64,000 nucleotides of DNA, taken from Tabrizicola oligotrophica (GTDB lineage Bacteria > Pseudomonadota > Alphaproteobacteria > Rhodobacterales > Rhodobacteraceae). Each line of letters starts with the position of its first letter. The stretch's first letter is position 1. Shown in pieces: positions 42,253 through 52,533 of the stretch. The stretch lies in the NCBI RefSeq assembly GCF_011008935.1, contig NZ_JAAIVJ010000004.1, positions 1 through 64,000 on the forward strand. The letters run 5' to 3'. The notes below the pieces were generated by a model. The model saw only the letters and a program-made list of their open reading frames with translations. It was not told the origin of the DNA and ran no database searches. The translations under genes were made by a program, and so were the position numbers.

Positions 42253-43698
42253 ATGCGACTGCCCGGTTTTTCCCCCTTGGTGCTGGCCTCGCTCGCCACA
42301 CTGGCCCTCGTGTCCCCGGCGCTGGCGCAGGCCGAGGGCGAGGTGATTACCAAGCAATACAATGACGGCTCGGTCTATGAGGGCACCTTCAAGGACGGGT
42401 TGCAGGACGGCATGGGCATCTATCGCCTGCCTTCGGGTTTTGAATACGAAGGCGAATGGGCCAAGGGCCAGATTCAGGGCAAAGGCCGGGCGCGCTATCC
42501 GAATGGCTCGGTCTATGAGGGGAATTTCGCGGCAGGCAAGCCGGATGGCGCCGGCAAGATCACCTATGCCGATGGTGGCAGCTATGAGGGCGCCTGGGCG
42601 GCCGGCGAGATTTCCGGCACCGGCCGCGCGGCCTATGCCGACGGCTCGGTCTATGAGGGCCAGTTCAAGGCGGGCAAGCATGACGGCTCGGGCGTGCTGA
42701 CCGATGCCAGGGGCCTGCGCTATGAAGGAGCCTGGGTGCAGGGGGTGAAAGAGGGCAAGGGCCGCATCACCTATCCCGATGGCGCGACCTATGACGGCGA
42801 GTTCAAGGCCGACCGGCGCGAGGGCGAGGGCCGCCTCACCATGCCCGACGGGCTGAGCTATGCCGGCCAGTGGCAGGCCGGGCAGATCAACGGCAAGGGC
42901 AAGCTGACCCACCCGTCGGGCGATGTCTACGAAGGCCAGTTCCGCGAAGGACGGCGCGACGGCGACGGCAAGCTCAGCTATGCCGACGGCTCGGTCTATG
43001 AGGGCAGCTTCGCGGCCGACCAGCGGCAGGGGCAGGGCCGGTTCACCAGCCCTGACGGCAGCCGCTATCAGGGCGCGTGGGAGGCCGGCGCAATGCAGGG
43101 CATCGGCCAGATGACCTATGCCGATGGCGCAGTCTATCAGGGGCGCTTTGCCGAAAACCTGCCCGATGGCACCGGCAAGATCACCTATCCCGACGGCGCC
43201 GCCTATGACGGGCGCTGGACGAAGGGCGCCATGACCGGCAGCGGCTCGCTGCGCCATGCCGATGGCACCAGCTACAGCGGCGCGCTCGTCAACGGCAAAC
43301 CCGAAGGTCGCGGCGTGATGACCTATCCCGATGGCTACAGCTATGACGGGGCGTGGAAGGCGGGTCTGCGCGAAGGCGCGGGCAAGGCGACTTGGGCCGA
43401 TGGCACCGTCTACGAAGGCAGCTTCAAGGCCGACAAGCGCCATGGCCGCGGCAAGCTCACCCAACCCGATGGCTTCAGCTATGAAGGCGACTGGGAGACG
43501 GGCGAGATGCAGGGCAAGGGTCTGGCCAGCTATCCGACCGGCGACAGCTATGAGGGCGGGTTCTTCAAGGGCAAGCGTCAGGGGCCGGGCAAGCTGACCT
43601 ACAAGAATGGCGAGACTTCGGAAGGCATCTGGCAGAACGGTATCCTGAAGGCCCCGCTGCCCGCCGCGCCCGACACCGGCACAGCGACCACGCCCTGA
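42253..43698 (+). CDS. Exported MORN-repeat protein
   Basis: The 481-residue product has a signal peptide (PLVLASLATLALVSPALAQA) and then 18 recognisable 23-residue MORN repeats of the form YEGxFxxGxxxGxGxxxYxDGS, plus a degenerate nineteenth (SEGIWQNG), filling nearly the whole mature protein. MORN arrays form elongated beta-solenoid rods that bind lipids or proteins, and this one would be periplasmic or surface-located. A short proline/alanine tail follows. There are no enzymatic domains. The 3' end has been duplicated downstream. It is divergent from fbp. Confidence 0.9.
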   Translation: MRLPGFSPLVLASLATLALVSPALAQAEGEVITKQYNDGSVYEGTFKDGLQDGMGIYRLPSGFEYEGEWAKGQIQGKGRARYPNGSVYEGNFAAGKPDGAGKITYADGGSYEGAWAAGEISGTGRAAYADGSVYEGQFKAGKHDGSGVLTDARGLRYEGAWVQGVKEGKGRITYPDGATYDGEFKADRREGEGRLTMPDGLSYAGQWQAGQINGKGKLTHPSGDVYEGQFREGRRDGDGKLSYADGSVYEGSFAADQRQGQGRFTSPDGSRYQGAWEAGAMQGIGQMTYADGAVYQGRFAENLPDGTGKITYPDGAAYDGRWTKGAMTGSGSLRHADGTSYSGALVNGKPEGRGVMTYPDGYSYDGAWKAGLREGAGKATWADGTVYEGSFKADKRHGRGKLTQPDGFSYEGDWETGEMQGKGLASYPTGDSYEGGFFKGKRQGPGKLTYKNGETSEGIWQNGILKAPLPAAPDTGTATTP

Positions 43699-43704
43699 CT
43701 ACAC

Positions 43705-44046
43705 GGCAAGGCGTCCCAATTCCCCGTGGCCGCCCGGTCGTCCCCGTCAAGCGGGCGACCCGGCGCGGAGCCTTGGCCGGGGCAGGCCTGCCCAGCCTGA
43801 CGACGACAGGCGTCACGCCCTGACGGCAGGGCAAAGCGTCCCGATTCCCCATGGCAGCTTGGTCATCCCCGTCGAGCGGGTGACCCGGCGCGGAGCCATG
43901 GCCATGGCTGGTTCACCCGAGCCGACACCGGCACAGCGACCACGCCCTGACCGCAGGGCAAGGCGTCCCCTTTCCCCATGGCCGCCCGGCCGTCCCCGTC
44001 AAGCGGGCGACCCGGCGCGGAGCCATGGCCAAGGCTGGACTACCCA
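43705..44046. repeat. About 126-bp tandem intergenic repeats, three copies
   Basis: Copies start near 43705, 43830 and 43957. Each reads approximately GGCAAGGCGTCCC, a TTCCCC(A/G)TGGC segment, GTCCCCGTCAAGCGGGCGA and GGCGCGGAGCC(A/T)TGGCC. The last 28 bases of the MORN gene (43672-43699) reappear at 43923-43950, between the second and third copies. No coding function is seen. This and the remnant below fill the 556 bp between the MORN and pabC-like genes. Confidence 0.8.
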
Positions 44047-44050
44047 GCCC

Positions 44051-44184
44051 GACGGCGACAGCCATGGGGGCGGGTTCTACAAGGGCAAGCGTCAAGGGCC
44101 GCAAGCTGACCTGCAAGAATGGTGAGACCTCTGAAGGCATCTGGCAGAACGGTGTCCTGAGGGCTCCGCTGCCTGCGCCGCCCC
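44051..44184 (+). pseudogene. Decayed duplicate of the MORN gene 3' end
   Basis: This segment matches about 43538-43669 at most positions. Translated it reads PDGDSHGGGFYKGKRQGP, then after a two-base deletion KLTCKNGETSEGIWQNGVL in another frame. Substitutions such as SYEGG to SHGGG also break the MORN pattern. It has no start and is a dead fragment left by tandem duplication with the 126-bp repeats. Confidence 0.8.
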
Positions 44185-44254
44185 GACTACGCGCTGGCAC
44201 CCCCCGCGGGCCGCTCCGCCCCCCGACCAAGGACACCACCGCGAACCACCCGCG

Positions 44255-44893
44255 TCAGACCTCCCGCGCCGGGAGCCCCTGCCAGACCGCAGGGATCAGC
44301 CCGCGCAGAGCATTGCCGACCCAGAGCCGGACACGGGGCAGGTCATCGGCCTGCAGCACCTGTTCCGGGCAGGCCAGTTCGGCGCGCAGTACGCCGGGCA
44401 ACAACCCGCTGGACAGGGGCGGCGTGCGCATGCCGTCTCCCCGGTCGAAGAACAGCGTGGTGATGGTGCCATCGCAGACCTCGCCGCGTTCGTTCTGAAA
44501 CAGCAGTTCCTCAACTCCCTCCGGCATCCCGGCCCGTGCCGTGTCATAGACCGCCCGTCGCGTGGACTTGATCCGCAACCATGGGTCGGAGGACAAGAGC
44601 CGTGTCCCGGCCAGCGCCAACCCCCACTCCGCCCGCATTGCGGGCAAGGCGGCCTGCGTCGCCTCGAACCGGCCCCCGGCGTCAAGCGTCAGCCGCAGCC
44701 GCAGGCCCGCGGCCGGGTCCACCTGCACCGCCCGATCGAAGCCGGCCGCGTCGAACCCCCAGCCCAGCGCCGCCGCGCCGGCCGCCATCCGCGCCCGGTG
44801 CAGCGCCCGCCGGGCCGGCGTGCTGCCGACCCGCAGCGTCTCGATCAGCTTCAGCCCCGGCTCACCAGCCCCTGAACGTAGCGCGCTTTCCAC
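44255..44893 (-). CDS. pabC: Aminotransferase class IV, PabC-like aminodeoxychorismate lyase
   Basis: The 212-residue product starts at GTG 44893, which follows AGGAGG and overlaps the end of pabB by 43 bp. Motifs are LKLIETLRV at the N terminus, KSTRRAVYD with the PLP lysine, and ELLFQNERGEVCDGTITTLF. It would release 4-aminobenzoate and pyruvate from aminodeoxychorismate for folate. Overlap with pabB supports this assignment over branched-chain aminotransferase. The coding frame further upstream is shadowed by pabB. Confidence 0.82.
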   Translation of the reverse strand: MESALRSGAGEPGLKLIETLRVGSTPARRALHRARMAAGAAALGWGFDAAGFDRAVQVDPAAGLRLRLTLDAGGRFEATQAALPAMRAEWGLALAGTRLLSSDPWLRIKSTRRAVYDTARAGMPEGVEELLFQNERGEVCDGTITTLFFDRGDGMRTPPLSSGLLPGVLRAELACPEQVLQADDLPRVRLWVGNALRGLIPAVWQGLPAREV

Positions 44894-46017
44894 AAGGCCT
44901 CCTCCCATTCGCCAGAGGCCGTGCTGTCCTGCACCACCCCGCCGCCGACATTCAGCACGATGTCCCGCCCCGTCACCGACAGCGTGCGGATCGCCACATT
45001 GAAGCGCGCCGCGCCATCCGGCGCCATCCAGCCGATCGCGCCGCAATAGGCGCCGCGGGCAAAGGGTTCGACCTCATGGATGATTTCCATCGCGCGGATC
45101 TTCGGCGCCCCGGTGATCGAGCCACAGGGAAACAGCGCTTCCATCACCCCGGCCATCGACGGCGGCTGTACCAGATCACCCACCACGGTCGAGACCATCT
45201 GATGCACGGTGGCATAGGTTTCGACGGCAAAGAGCTTCGGCACCTTGACCGAGCCAACCTTGGCCACGCGGCTGATGTCGTTGCGCAGAAGGTCAACAAT
45301 CATCAGGTTTTCCGCCTGTCCCTTTTCGCTTGCGCGCAGTTCTTCGGCCAGTTCGGCATCCACCACCGGGTCGGCATCGCGCGGGGCGGTGCCCTTCATC
45401 GGGCGGGCCTCGATCCGGCCTTCGGATGTCACGGCGATGAACAGCTCGGGACTGCGCGACACCAGAACCGGCCCGACACCCAGATCGACAAAGGCCCCGC
45501 GCCCCACCGCCTGCCGGGCGCGCAGCGCACCGTAAAGGCCCAGCGCCGAACCTTGCAGCAGCGTCGTGCGCATCGGGAAGGTCAGGTTGATCTGATAGCA
45601 GTCGCCCGCGCCGATATAGCCCATCACCCTGGCCATCGCGGCGTCATACTCCGCCCGGCTGACCATGGGCTCCACCAGGGCCAGAGCCACGCCCGCAGCC
45701 TCGGACGCCGCCCGGTCCACAAGCGGCCCTGCGGGTTTGGGCGCGGGAAAGACGCCGAACACAGCGCGGGGGCCGCCGCCCGAAGGTTCCAGCGCAGCGA
45801 GCTTCGGCTCCAGTGCATAGCCCGCCTCGTAGCTGATGTATCCCGCCACCCAGAACCCGTCGGCCCGCGCCCGGTCGAGCGCGGCCAGCAGCCCCGGCAT
45901 CTCGGCCCCGGTCCGGGCTATCAGAACCTCGGCCGCGGCGTCGAACAGCGCGGGCAGGCCCGCCGGACCGTCCTCGACCAACACCTGTTCCAGACCTGAA
46001 GGGGCGCGTTTTTCCAT
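44851..46017 (-). CDS. pabB: Aminodeoxychorismate synthase component I
   Basis: The 388-residue chorismate-utilising enzyme carries ARPMKGTAPRD (the PIKGT-type motif), ENLMIVDLLRNDISRV, FPCGSITGAPKIRAMEII and IGWMAPDGAARFNVAIRT. It makes 4-amino-4-deoxychorismate, with ammonia from a PabA partner encoded elsewhere. It is shorter than E. coli PabB, as in the compact alphaproteobacterial form. It overlaps pabC, so both folate steps are cotranslated. Confidence 0.9.
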   Translation of the reverse strand: MEKRAPSGLEQVLVEDGPAGLPALFDAAAEVLIARTGAEMPGLLAALDRARADGFWVAGYISYEAGYALEPKLAALEPSGGGPRAVFGVFPAPKPAGPLVDRAASEAAGVALALVEPMVSRAEYDAAMARVMGYIGAGDCYQINLTFPMRTTLLQGSALGLYGALRARQAVGRGAFVDLGVGPVLVSRSPELFIAVTSEGRIEARPMKGTAPRDADPVVDAELAEELRASEKGQAENLMIVDLLRNDISRVAKVGSVKVPKLFAVETYATVHQMVSTVVGDLVQPPSMAGVMEALFPCGSITGAPKIRAMEIIHEVEPFARGAYCGAIGWMAPDGAARFNVAIRTLSVTGRDIVLNVGGGVVQDSTASGEWEEALWKARYVQGLVSRG

Positions 46018-46141
46018 GCCCCCTAGCTAAGCCGATCGCTGCGCGCTGACCAGTGCCTGCCCGCCGCCTGCGCTGCATTTTCCGACCTGCCCCGACTTGC
46101 CCCCTTGACCGGAACGCCCGGCGCAAACACTGTCTCGGGCC

Positions 46142-46492
46142 ATGACCTATCTTCTCATCAAAGCTGCGATCTCCGGCCTGCTGGTCGCGTTGGCCTCGGA
46201 AACCGCCCGGCGCTTTCCGGGGATCGGGGCGCTGATCGTCTCGCTGCCCTTGGTGTCGATCCTGTCGATGATCTGGCTCTGGCGCGACACGCAGGACGTG
46301 GAACGCCTTGCCGCCCATTCCATCGGCACGATCTGGTTCCTTGCCCCCTCGATTCCGATGTTCTTCACGCTTCCTGCGATGCTGCGCGCGGGCTGGGGCT
46401 TCTGGCCGGCGCTTGCCGCCAGCTGCGCCCTGAACATCGCGCTTTACCTGTTGATGCTCTGGATCGGGCCACGCTTCGGGTTGAAGCTCTAA
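46142..46492 (+). CDS. DUF3147-family membrane protein
   Basis: The 116-residue product has four hydrophobic segments: residues about 2-20, 28-47, 60-80 and 90-110. It opens MTYLLIKAAISGLLVALASE with ARRFPGIGALIVSLPLVSIL, the typical DUF3147 pattern. It is an inner-membrane protein of unknown function. It is monocistronic between pabB and the PAP2 gene. Confidence 0.75.
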   Translation: MTYLLIKAAISGLLVALASETARRFPGIGALIVSLPLVSILSMIWLWRDTQDVERLAAHSIGTIWFLAPSIPMFFTLPAMLRAGWGFWPALAASCALNIALYLLMLWIGPRFGLKL

Positions 46493-46635
46493 CCCCCGCA
46501 TCTGCCCCCGCAGGCCGCACCGTCGCCGCCCCATCCGCGGCCTGCGGCAAAATGGCAACAAAACCGCAGGTCGGAACAGGGCGGCTTGGGACCGGCGGCA
46601 ATCCTCTCTAGGTTTGCGGCACAACTCCTTGGTGC

Positions 46636-47604
46636 ATGTGGATCATGGCTTGCAATACCTTCAGATCGGGCGTCCGTCGCCTTGCCAGCCTGCTGGCCCT
46701 GACGCTGCTGCAGGGCCTTCCTGCCCAAGCCGAGCAGATGCCGGCGGTCCCGCTTGAATTCAACCTTGGGCCCGATGCCGAGGCGACGGCCGGAAACCCG
46801 GATCTGCGCCTTTCCGCGCCGTGGCGCGAAGCCTATGCCACGATCGGAGCCGATCTGAAGGGCATCCTGCGCTATCCGCTGGACCATCCCAGGGCCACAA
46901 GGAACGCGCTTCTGGGGATTGGCCTGCTGGTGCTGGCCGACAGGTCGGTGACCAACGCCTATCAGAACCATGTCGAAAAGGCGCTGAGCGGCTTTTCCCT
47001 GCCGGAATTGCCCTGGCAATCCGGCTTCGACAAGCTGGGACTGGTGAAAGAGGATGGCTGGCTGCTCAGCTCCATCGGCGCGACCTACCTTTATGGCGCC
47101 GTTGCCAAGGACGATCAGGCCAGACGCGCGGCGCTGCTGTCCACCAAGGCGCTGGCCTATTCGGTGCTGACCAGCCAGATCGTGCTGAAATCGGTGATCG
47201 GACGCAAGCGGCCCTACCCCGATCTGGACAATCCGACCTCAAGCGACATCTACACTGACGACCCGCTTGATTTCGGCAATTTCCACGGCATTTCGCTGGC
47301 TTCCGACGGCTACGGCACCTCGATGCCCTCGTACCATTTCACCCAGTATTTTGCCGTCGCGCGGGTCTATTCCGGGATCTATGACAACTCCTGGGTGCCC
47401 TATGGGGTCGTCGGCGTCCTGGCTGCCTCGGATATCAAAGGGCACCACCACTGGGTCTCGGACATGGTGGCGGGCTCGCTGATCGGCATTGCCATCGGCA
47501 ATGTCGTGCTCGACTCCAACGAGCAGTATCGCCGGCGTGGCTACACGGTGAACCCCTATCCCACGCGGGACGGTGTCGGGCTGATGTTCGAGACCAAATT
47601 CTAG
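46636..47604 (+). CDS. PAP2-superfamily phosphatase, exported
   Basis: The 322-residue product has a signal-like N terminus ([17 protein letters not shown]). The PAP2 motifs are KSVIGRKRP (motif 1, KxxxxxxRP), PSYHFT (motif 2, normally PSGH, here Tyr for Gly) and [16 protein letters not shown] (motif 3, with nucleophile His and Asp). All catalytic histidines are kept. Substrates of the family include phosphatidic acid and undecaprenyl pyrophosphate. ATG 46636 or ATG 46645 could be the start. Confidence 0.82.
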   Translation: MWIMACNTFRSGVRRLASLLALTLLQGLPAQAEQMPAVPLEFNLGPDAEATAGNPDLRLSAPWREAYATIGADLKGILRYPLDHPRATRNALLGIGLLVLADRSVTNAYQNHVEKALSGFSLPELPWQSGFDKLGLVKEDGWLLSSIGATYLYGAVAKDDQARRAALLSTKALAYSVLTSQIVLKSVIGRKRPYPDLDNPTSSDIYTDDPLDFGNFHGISLASDGYGTSMPSYHFTQYFAVARVYSGIYDNSWVPYGVVGVLAASDIKGHHHWVSDMVAGSLIGIAIGNVVLDSNEQYRRRGYTVNPYPTRDGVGLMFETKF

Positions 47605-47735
47605 GCCGCAGCCCGACGTTTCAACCCGCGTCAAAATTGCCGCGCTCCCTCTGGTCGGGGGGTTGCGCCCATGACGCACATGGCTATAACCCACGAAGTT
47701 TTGCGCGTCGGGGGCGCAATCAAAGGAGACTGGCC

Positions 47736-50700
47736 ATGCCGAAGAGAACCGATATCAAATCCATCATGATCATCGGCGCGGGCCCCATCGTCATCGGTCA
47801 GGCCTGCGAGTTCGACTACTCCGGCGCACAGGCCTGCAAGGCGCTGCGCGAGGAGGGCTACCGGGTCATCCTGGTCAACTCGAACCCCGCCACCATCATG
47901 ACCGACCCCGGTCTGGCGGATGCCACCTATATCGAGCCGATCACCCCCGAAGTTGTCGCCAAGATCATCGAGAAGGAACGCCCCGACGCTTTGCTGCCCA
48001 CCATGGGCGGGCAGACCGGGCTGAACACCGCCTTGGCACTGGCCGACATGGGTGTGTTGGAAAAGTTCAATGTCGAGCTGATCGGCGCCAAGCGTGAAGC
48101 CATCGAAATGGCAGAAGATCGCAAGCTTTTCCGCGAGGCGATGGACCGCATCGGGTTGGAAAACCCGAAAGCCACCATCATTGCCGCCCCCAAGGTGAAC
48201 GGCAAATATGACATCGCCGCCGGGATCCGCGAAGCGATGGAAGCGTTGGAATACGTCGGCCTGCCCGCCATCATCCGCCCCGCCTTCACCATGGGCGGCA
48301 CCGGCGGCGGCGTGGCCTACAACCGCGACGACTATGAGGCGATCATCAAGTCCGGCCTTGAAGCCTCTCCCGTCGCGCAGGTTCTGGTCGACCAGTCGCT
48401 GCTCGGCTGGAAGGAATACGAGATGGAGGTGGTGCGCGACAAGGCCGACAACGCCATCATCGTCTGCTCGATCGAGAACATCGACCCGATGGGCGTGCAT
48501 ACCGGCGATTCCATCACTGTCGCCCCGGCGCTGACGCTGACCGACAAGGAATACCAGATCATGCGCAACGGCTCGATCGCCGTGCTGCGCGAGATCGGCG
48601 TCGAAACCGGCGGGTCGAACGTGCAATGGGCGATCAACCCCGCCGATGGCCGCATGGTGGTGATCGAGATGAACCCGCGCGTCTCGCGGTCCTCGGCGCT
48701 GGCGTCCAAGGCCACCGGCTTCCCGATTGCCAAGATCGCCGCCAAGCTGGCGGTCGGCTATACGCTGGACGAGCTGGACAACGACATCACCAAGGTCACG
48801 CCCGCCAGCTTCGAGCCGACCATCGACTATGTCGTGACCAAGATCCCGCGCTTTGCCTTTGAAAAATTCCCCGGCTCGGAACCCAACCTGACCACCGCGA
48901 TGAAATCGGTCGGCGAAGCCATGGCCATCGGCCGCACCATCCACGAAAGCCTGCAAAAGGCGCTGGCCAGCCTTGAAACCGGCCTCTCGGGCTTTGACGA
49001 GATCGCCATCCCCGGCGCCCCCGACAAGGCCTCGATCATGAAAGCCCTTGGTCAGGCCACGCCCGACCGCCTGCGGGTGATTGCGCAAGCCATGCGCCAC
49101 GGCCTGACCAATGACGAGATCATCGCCGCCACCGCTTTTGACCCGTGGTTCCTGAACCGCATCCGCGAGATCATCGACACCGAGGCGGAGGTGAAGAAGA
49201 ACGGCCTGCCCCTCGACGCCTCGGGCCTGCGCGCGCTGAAGATGATGGGCTTTACCGACAAGCGGCTGGCGACTCTGACCGGCCGCGACGAGGCGCAGGT
49301 CCGCCGTGCCCGCCGCAATCTGGGTGTGACGGCGGTGTTCAAGCGCATCGACACCTGCGCTGCCGAGTTCGAGGCCCAGACCCCCTACATGTATTCCACC
49401 TACGAAGCCCCGGCGATGGGCGACGTGGAGTGCGAATCCCGCCCGTCGAACGCGAAAAAGGTCGTCATCCTTGGCGGCGGCCCGAACCGCATCGGTCAGG
49501 GCATCGAGTTTGACTATTGCTGCTGCCATGCCTGCTATGCGCTGACCGCCGCGGGCTATGAGACCATCATGGTCAACTGCAACCCCGAGACGGTTTCGAC
49601 CGACTATGACACCTCGGACCGGCTCTATTTCGAACCGCTGACGCTCGAGCATGTGCTGGAAATCCTGCGGGTCGAGCGGGAGAACGGCACGCTGCACGGC
49701 GTCATCGTGCAGTTCGGCGGCCAGACCCCGCTGAAACTGGCCAACGCCCTGCACGACGAGGGCATCCCGATCCTCGGCACCACGCCCGACGCCATTGATC
49801 TGGCCGAGGACCGCGAACGCTTCCAGCAACTTCTGCAATCCTTGAACCTGAAACAGCCGCACAACGGCACCGCCCGCTCGCGCGACGAGGCTTTCGCCGT
49901 GGCCAAGGATGTCGGCTACCCCTTGGTGATCCGCCCCTCTTTCGTGCTGGGCGGCCGGGCGATGGAAATCGTCCGCGACGATGCGCAGCTTGAACGCTAC
50001 ATCTCCACCGCCGTGCAGGTTTCGGGCGACAGCCCCGTGCTGCTGGACAGCTACCTGTCCGGCGCGGTCGAGGTTGACGTGGATGCGCTCTCCGATGGCC
50101 AGAATGTCCATGTCGCCGGCATCATGGAACATATCGAGGAAGCCGGGGTGCATTCCGGAGATTCCGCCTGCTGCCTGCCGCCGCACCAGTTGTCGGCAGA
50201 TGTGGTGGAAGAGCTGAAACGCCAGACCGTCATCATGGCCAAGGCCCTGAACGTGGTCGGGCTGATGAACGTGCAATTCGCCATCAAGGACGGCGTAATC
50301 TACGTCCTTGAAGTGAACCCGCGCGCCTCGCGCACCGTGCCCTTCGTCGCCAAGGCCACCGACAGCGCCATTGCCTCCATCGCCGCCCGGCTGATGGCGG
50401 GCGAGCCGCTGTCGAACTTCCCCGAACGCGCGCCCTACTCCGCCGGCATCGGCCCTGACAGCCTGCTGCCGCTGGCGGACCCCAACACACTGGCCAATCC
50501 GATCACCCCGTGGTTCAGCGTCAAGGAGGCCGTGCTGCCCTTCGCCCGCTTCCCCGGCGTCGACCCGGTGCTGGGGCCGGAAATGCGCTCGACCGGCGAG
50601 GTCATGGGCTGGGACCGCACCTTCGCGCTGGCCTTCCTCAAGGCGCAGATGGGGGCGGGCGTCGTGTTGCCCGAAACCGGCCGCGCCTTCGTCTCGATCA

Positions 50701-51062
50701 AGGACATGGACAAGACCCCTACCTTCGCGAGCGCCCTGCGCGACCTGATCGCGCTTGGCTTCGAGATTGTGGCGACCAAGGGCACCGCGGCTTGGCTGAC
50801 CGCCGAGGGCATCGCCGCCACTCAGGTCAACAAGGTCTGGGAAGGCCGTCCGAACATCGTTGACCGGCTGAAGAACAACGACATTGCCCTCGTGATGAAC
50901 ACCACCGAGGGCAATCAGGCGATTTCCGACAGCCGCGACATCCGCCGCGTGGCGCTGATGGACAAGATCCCCTACTTCACCACCGCGGCGGCAAGCATCG
51001 CCGTAGTGGCGGCGATGAAGGCGCGGGGCGATGGCTATGGGGTGAGGACGCTGCAGGGGTAA
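47736..51062 (+). CDS. carB: Carbamoyl-phosphate synthase large subunit
   Basis: The 1,108-residue product has two homologous ATP-grasp halves. The carboxyphosphate half begins [20 protein letters not shown], the carbamoyl-phosphate half near [20 protein letters not shown], and a C-terminal MGS-like allosteric domain contains [18 protein letters not shown] 47736 follows AAAGGAG. It works with CarA (encoded elsewhere) to feed arginine and pyrimidine synthesis. It is slightly longer than E. coli CarB, as usual in alphaproteobacteria. Confidence 0.96.
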   Translation: MPKRTDIKSIMIIGAGPIVIGQACEFDYSGAQACKALREEGYRVILVNSNPATIMTDPGLADATYIEPITPEVVAKIIEKERPDALLPTMGGQTGLNTALALADMGVLEKFNVELIGAKREAIEMAEDRKLFREAMDRIGLENPKATIIAAPKVNGKYDIAAGIREAMEALEYVGLPAIIRPAFTMGGTGGGVAYNRDDYEAIIKSGLEASPVAQVLVDQSLLGWKEYEMEVVRDKADNAIIVCSIENIDPMGVHTGDSITVAPALTLTDKEYQIMRNGSIAVLREIGVETGGSNVQWAINPADGRMVVIEMNPRVSRSSALASKATGFPIAKIAAKLAVGYTLDELDNDITKVTPASFEPTIDYVVTKIPRFAFEKFPGSEPNLTTAMKSVGEAMAIGRTIHESLQKALASLETGLSGFDEIAIPGAPDKASIMKALGQATPDRLRVIAQAMRHGLTNDEIIAATAFDPWFLNRIREIIDTEAEVKKNGLPLDASGLRALKMMGFTDKRLATLTGRDEAQVRRARRNLGVTAVFKRIDTCAAEFEAQTPYMYSTYEAPAMGDVECESRPSNAKKVVILGGGPNRIGQGIEFDYCCCHACYALTAAGYETIMVNCNPETVSTDYDTSDRLYFEPLTLEHVLEILRVERENGTLHGVIVQFGGQTPLKLANALHDEGIPILGTTPDAIDLAEDRERFQQLLQSLNLKQPHNGTARSRDEAFAVAKDVGYPLVIRPSFVLGGRAMEIVRDDAQLERYISTAVQVSGDSPVLLDSYLSGAVEVDVDALSDGQNVHVAGIMEHIEEAGVHSGDSACCLPPHQLSADVVEELKRQTVIMAKALNVVGLMNVQFAIKDGVIYVLEVNPRASRTVPFVAKATDSAIASIAARLMAGEPLSNFPERAPYSAGIGPDSLLPLADPNTLANPITPWFSVKEAVLPFARFPGVDPVLGPEMRSTGEVMGWDRTFALAFLKAQMGAGVVLPETGRAFVSIKDMDKTPTFASALRDLIALGFEIVATKGTAAWLTAEGIAATQVNKVWEGRPNIVDRLKNNDIALVMNTTEGNQAISDSRDIRRVALMDKIPYFTTAAASIAVVAAMKARGDGYGVRTLQG

Positions 51063-51081
51063 GGGACGGGCGGGCAAACCG

Positions 51082-51104
51082 CGACCCCGGCGTTTCCGGG
51101 GTCG
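51082..51104 (+). terminator. Terminator hairpin after carB
   Basis: CGACCCCGG (51082-51090), loop CGTTT, CCGGGGTCG (51096-51104), a perfect 9-bp stem 19 bp after the stop. Only TTC follows, not a long T-run. Confidence 0.65.
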
Positions 51105-51116
51105 TTCGCGGTGAAG

Positions 51117-51140
51117 CGTAGGGTGGGTGATCCCCCCACC
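51117..51140. repeat. Half copy of the CGTAGGGTGGG palindromic element
   Basis: CGTAGGGTGGGT at 51117-51128, then a short loop and CCCACC at 51135-51140, match the left hairpin of the 62-bp elements at 58743 and 59709. The right half is missing. Confidence 0.6.
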
Positions 51141-51223
51141 CGCCCCAATCGCTTGTCATCCCCTTCACCCTTGACACCCATCTCCACCTTCCCCCAACTC
51201 GGCCCAAACCTGATGAGGCCCAA

Positions 51224-52453
51224 ATGTCCTTCCTGACCGAGCTTGAATCCCGCCTGACCCGCTACTGCGCCATCGACAGCCAGTCCGATGCCGACAGCCC
51301 CACGGCCCCGTCAACCGCGATCCAGCTGGACATGGCCCGGCTTCTCGAAGCCGAGCTTCACGAGATCGGCGCCGCCGAAGTCCGGATCACCGAATACGGC
51401 ACCGTTCTGGCCACCCTCCCCGCCACGGCCCCCGGCCCGACCATCGGCTTTCTCGCCCATGTCGACACCGCCCCCCAGTTCAACGCCACCGGCGTGAAGC
51501 CCCGCGTGATCCGGGGCTACAATGGCGGGGCGATCAGCTACCCGGACAATCCCGCGCTGACACTCACGCCGGAAATCTCCCCCGAGCTGGCCACGAAACA
51601 GGGCCATGACATCGTGGTGGCCTCAGGCCTCACTCTGCTGGGGGCCGATGACAAGGCCGGCGTTGCCATCCTGATGACCGCCGCGCGCCACCTGCTGGCC
51701 AATCCCCATATCCCGCATGGCAAGATCCGCCTCGCCTTCACCCCGGACGAGGAAATCGGCCGCGGCGTCGACACGCGCCTGCCCGCCGACCTCGGCGTCG
51801 ATTTCGCCTATACTTTCGACGGCGGCATGGTGGGCGAGATCGAGTATGAAAGCTTCTCGGCCGACGGCGCGATCGTGCGGATCAAAGGCGTCTCCATCCA
51901 CCCCGGTCTGGCCAAGGGCAAGATGGTCAATGCCATCCACCTTGCCGCCAAGATCATCGCCGCGCTCCCACAGCACACGATGCTGCCCGAACTGACGGAC
52001 GGGCGCGAGGGCTTCATCCATGCCACCGACATGACCGGCGGCTCCTCGGAAATGACCCTGAAATTCATCCTGCGCGACTTCGAGCGCGACGGGTTGGCGC
52101 AAAAGGGCGAGATCCTGCGCGCCGTCTGCGCCGCCGTGCAGGCTACCGAACCCCGCGCCGAGATCACCTGCACCATCCAGCCGCAATACCGCAACATGCG
52201 CTACTGGCTGGAAACCGACATGACCCCGGTCGACCTTGCCCGCGCCGCCGCCCGCGACCTTGGGCTTGAGCCGGTCTCGGTCCCGATCCGCGGCGGCACC
52301 GATGGCTCGCGGCTGACCGAAATGGGCGTGCCCTGCCCCAACCTCTTCACCGGCATGCAGGAAATCCACGGTCCGCTCGAATGGGTCTCGGTGCAGGACA
52401 TGGCTAAGGCGACCGACCTGATGCTGACCCTGGTCCAGAAAGCCGCCCGCTGA
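51224..52453 (+). CDS. pepT: Peptidase T (tripeptide aminopeptidase)
   Basis: The 409-residue M20-family zinc peptidase has AHVDTA (metal His/catalytic Asp), GADDKAG (bridging Asp), TPDEEIGRG (catalytic Glu) and IRGGTDGSRL with late EIHGPLEW (His ligand). The insertion holds the dimerisation domain with VSIHPGLAKGKMVNA. It removes N-terminal residues from tripeptides in the cytoplasm. It is complete and closely fits PepT length. Confidence 0.94.
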   Translation: MSFLTELESRLTRYCAIDSQSDADSPTAPSTAIQLDMARLLEAELHEIGAAEVRITEYGTVLATLPATAPGPTIGFLAHVDTAPQFNATGVKPRVIRGYNGGAISYPDNPALTLTPEISPELATKQGHDIVVASGLTLLGADDKAGVAILMTAARHLLANPHIPHGKIRLAFTPDEEIGRGVDTRLPADLGVDFAYTFDGGMVGEIEYESFSADGAIVRIKGVSIHPGLAKGKMVNAIHLAAKIIAALPQHTMLPELTDGREGFIHATDMTGGSSEMTLKFILRDFERDGLAQKGEILRAVCAAVQATEPRAEITCTIQPQYRNMRYWLETDMTPVDLARAAARDLGLEPVSVPIRGGTDGSRLTEMGVPCPNLFTGMQEIHGPLEWVSVQDMAKATDLMLTLVQKAAR

Positions 52454-52482
52454 CTCCTTCTTGGCCGCAATACTCCAGAGGT

Positions 52483-52501
52483 CCGGGGACAGCGTCCCCG
52501 G
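52483..52501. terminator. Hairpin downstream of pepT
   Basis: CCGGGGA (52483-52489), loop CAGCG, TCCCCGG (52495-52501). It sits 30 bp after the stop. No T-run follows. Confidence 0.4.
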
Positions 52502-52533
52502 GGCCAGACCCGATCCCGAACCCGAGCAACCCC

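Noticed and set aside
43705-44046. 126-bp repeats considered as an insertion sequence or CRISPR
   Set aside because: There is no transposase frame, no target duplication and no spacer structure. They are tandem repeats tied to the MORN gene end.
47631-51077. A long minus-strand open frame opposite carB
   Set aside because: Same reason: a GC-driven shadow. The plus strand encodes a complete CarB with ATP-grasp motifs and a good ribosome-binding site.
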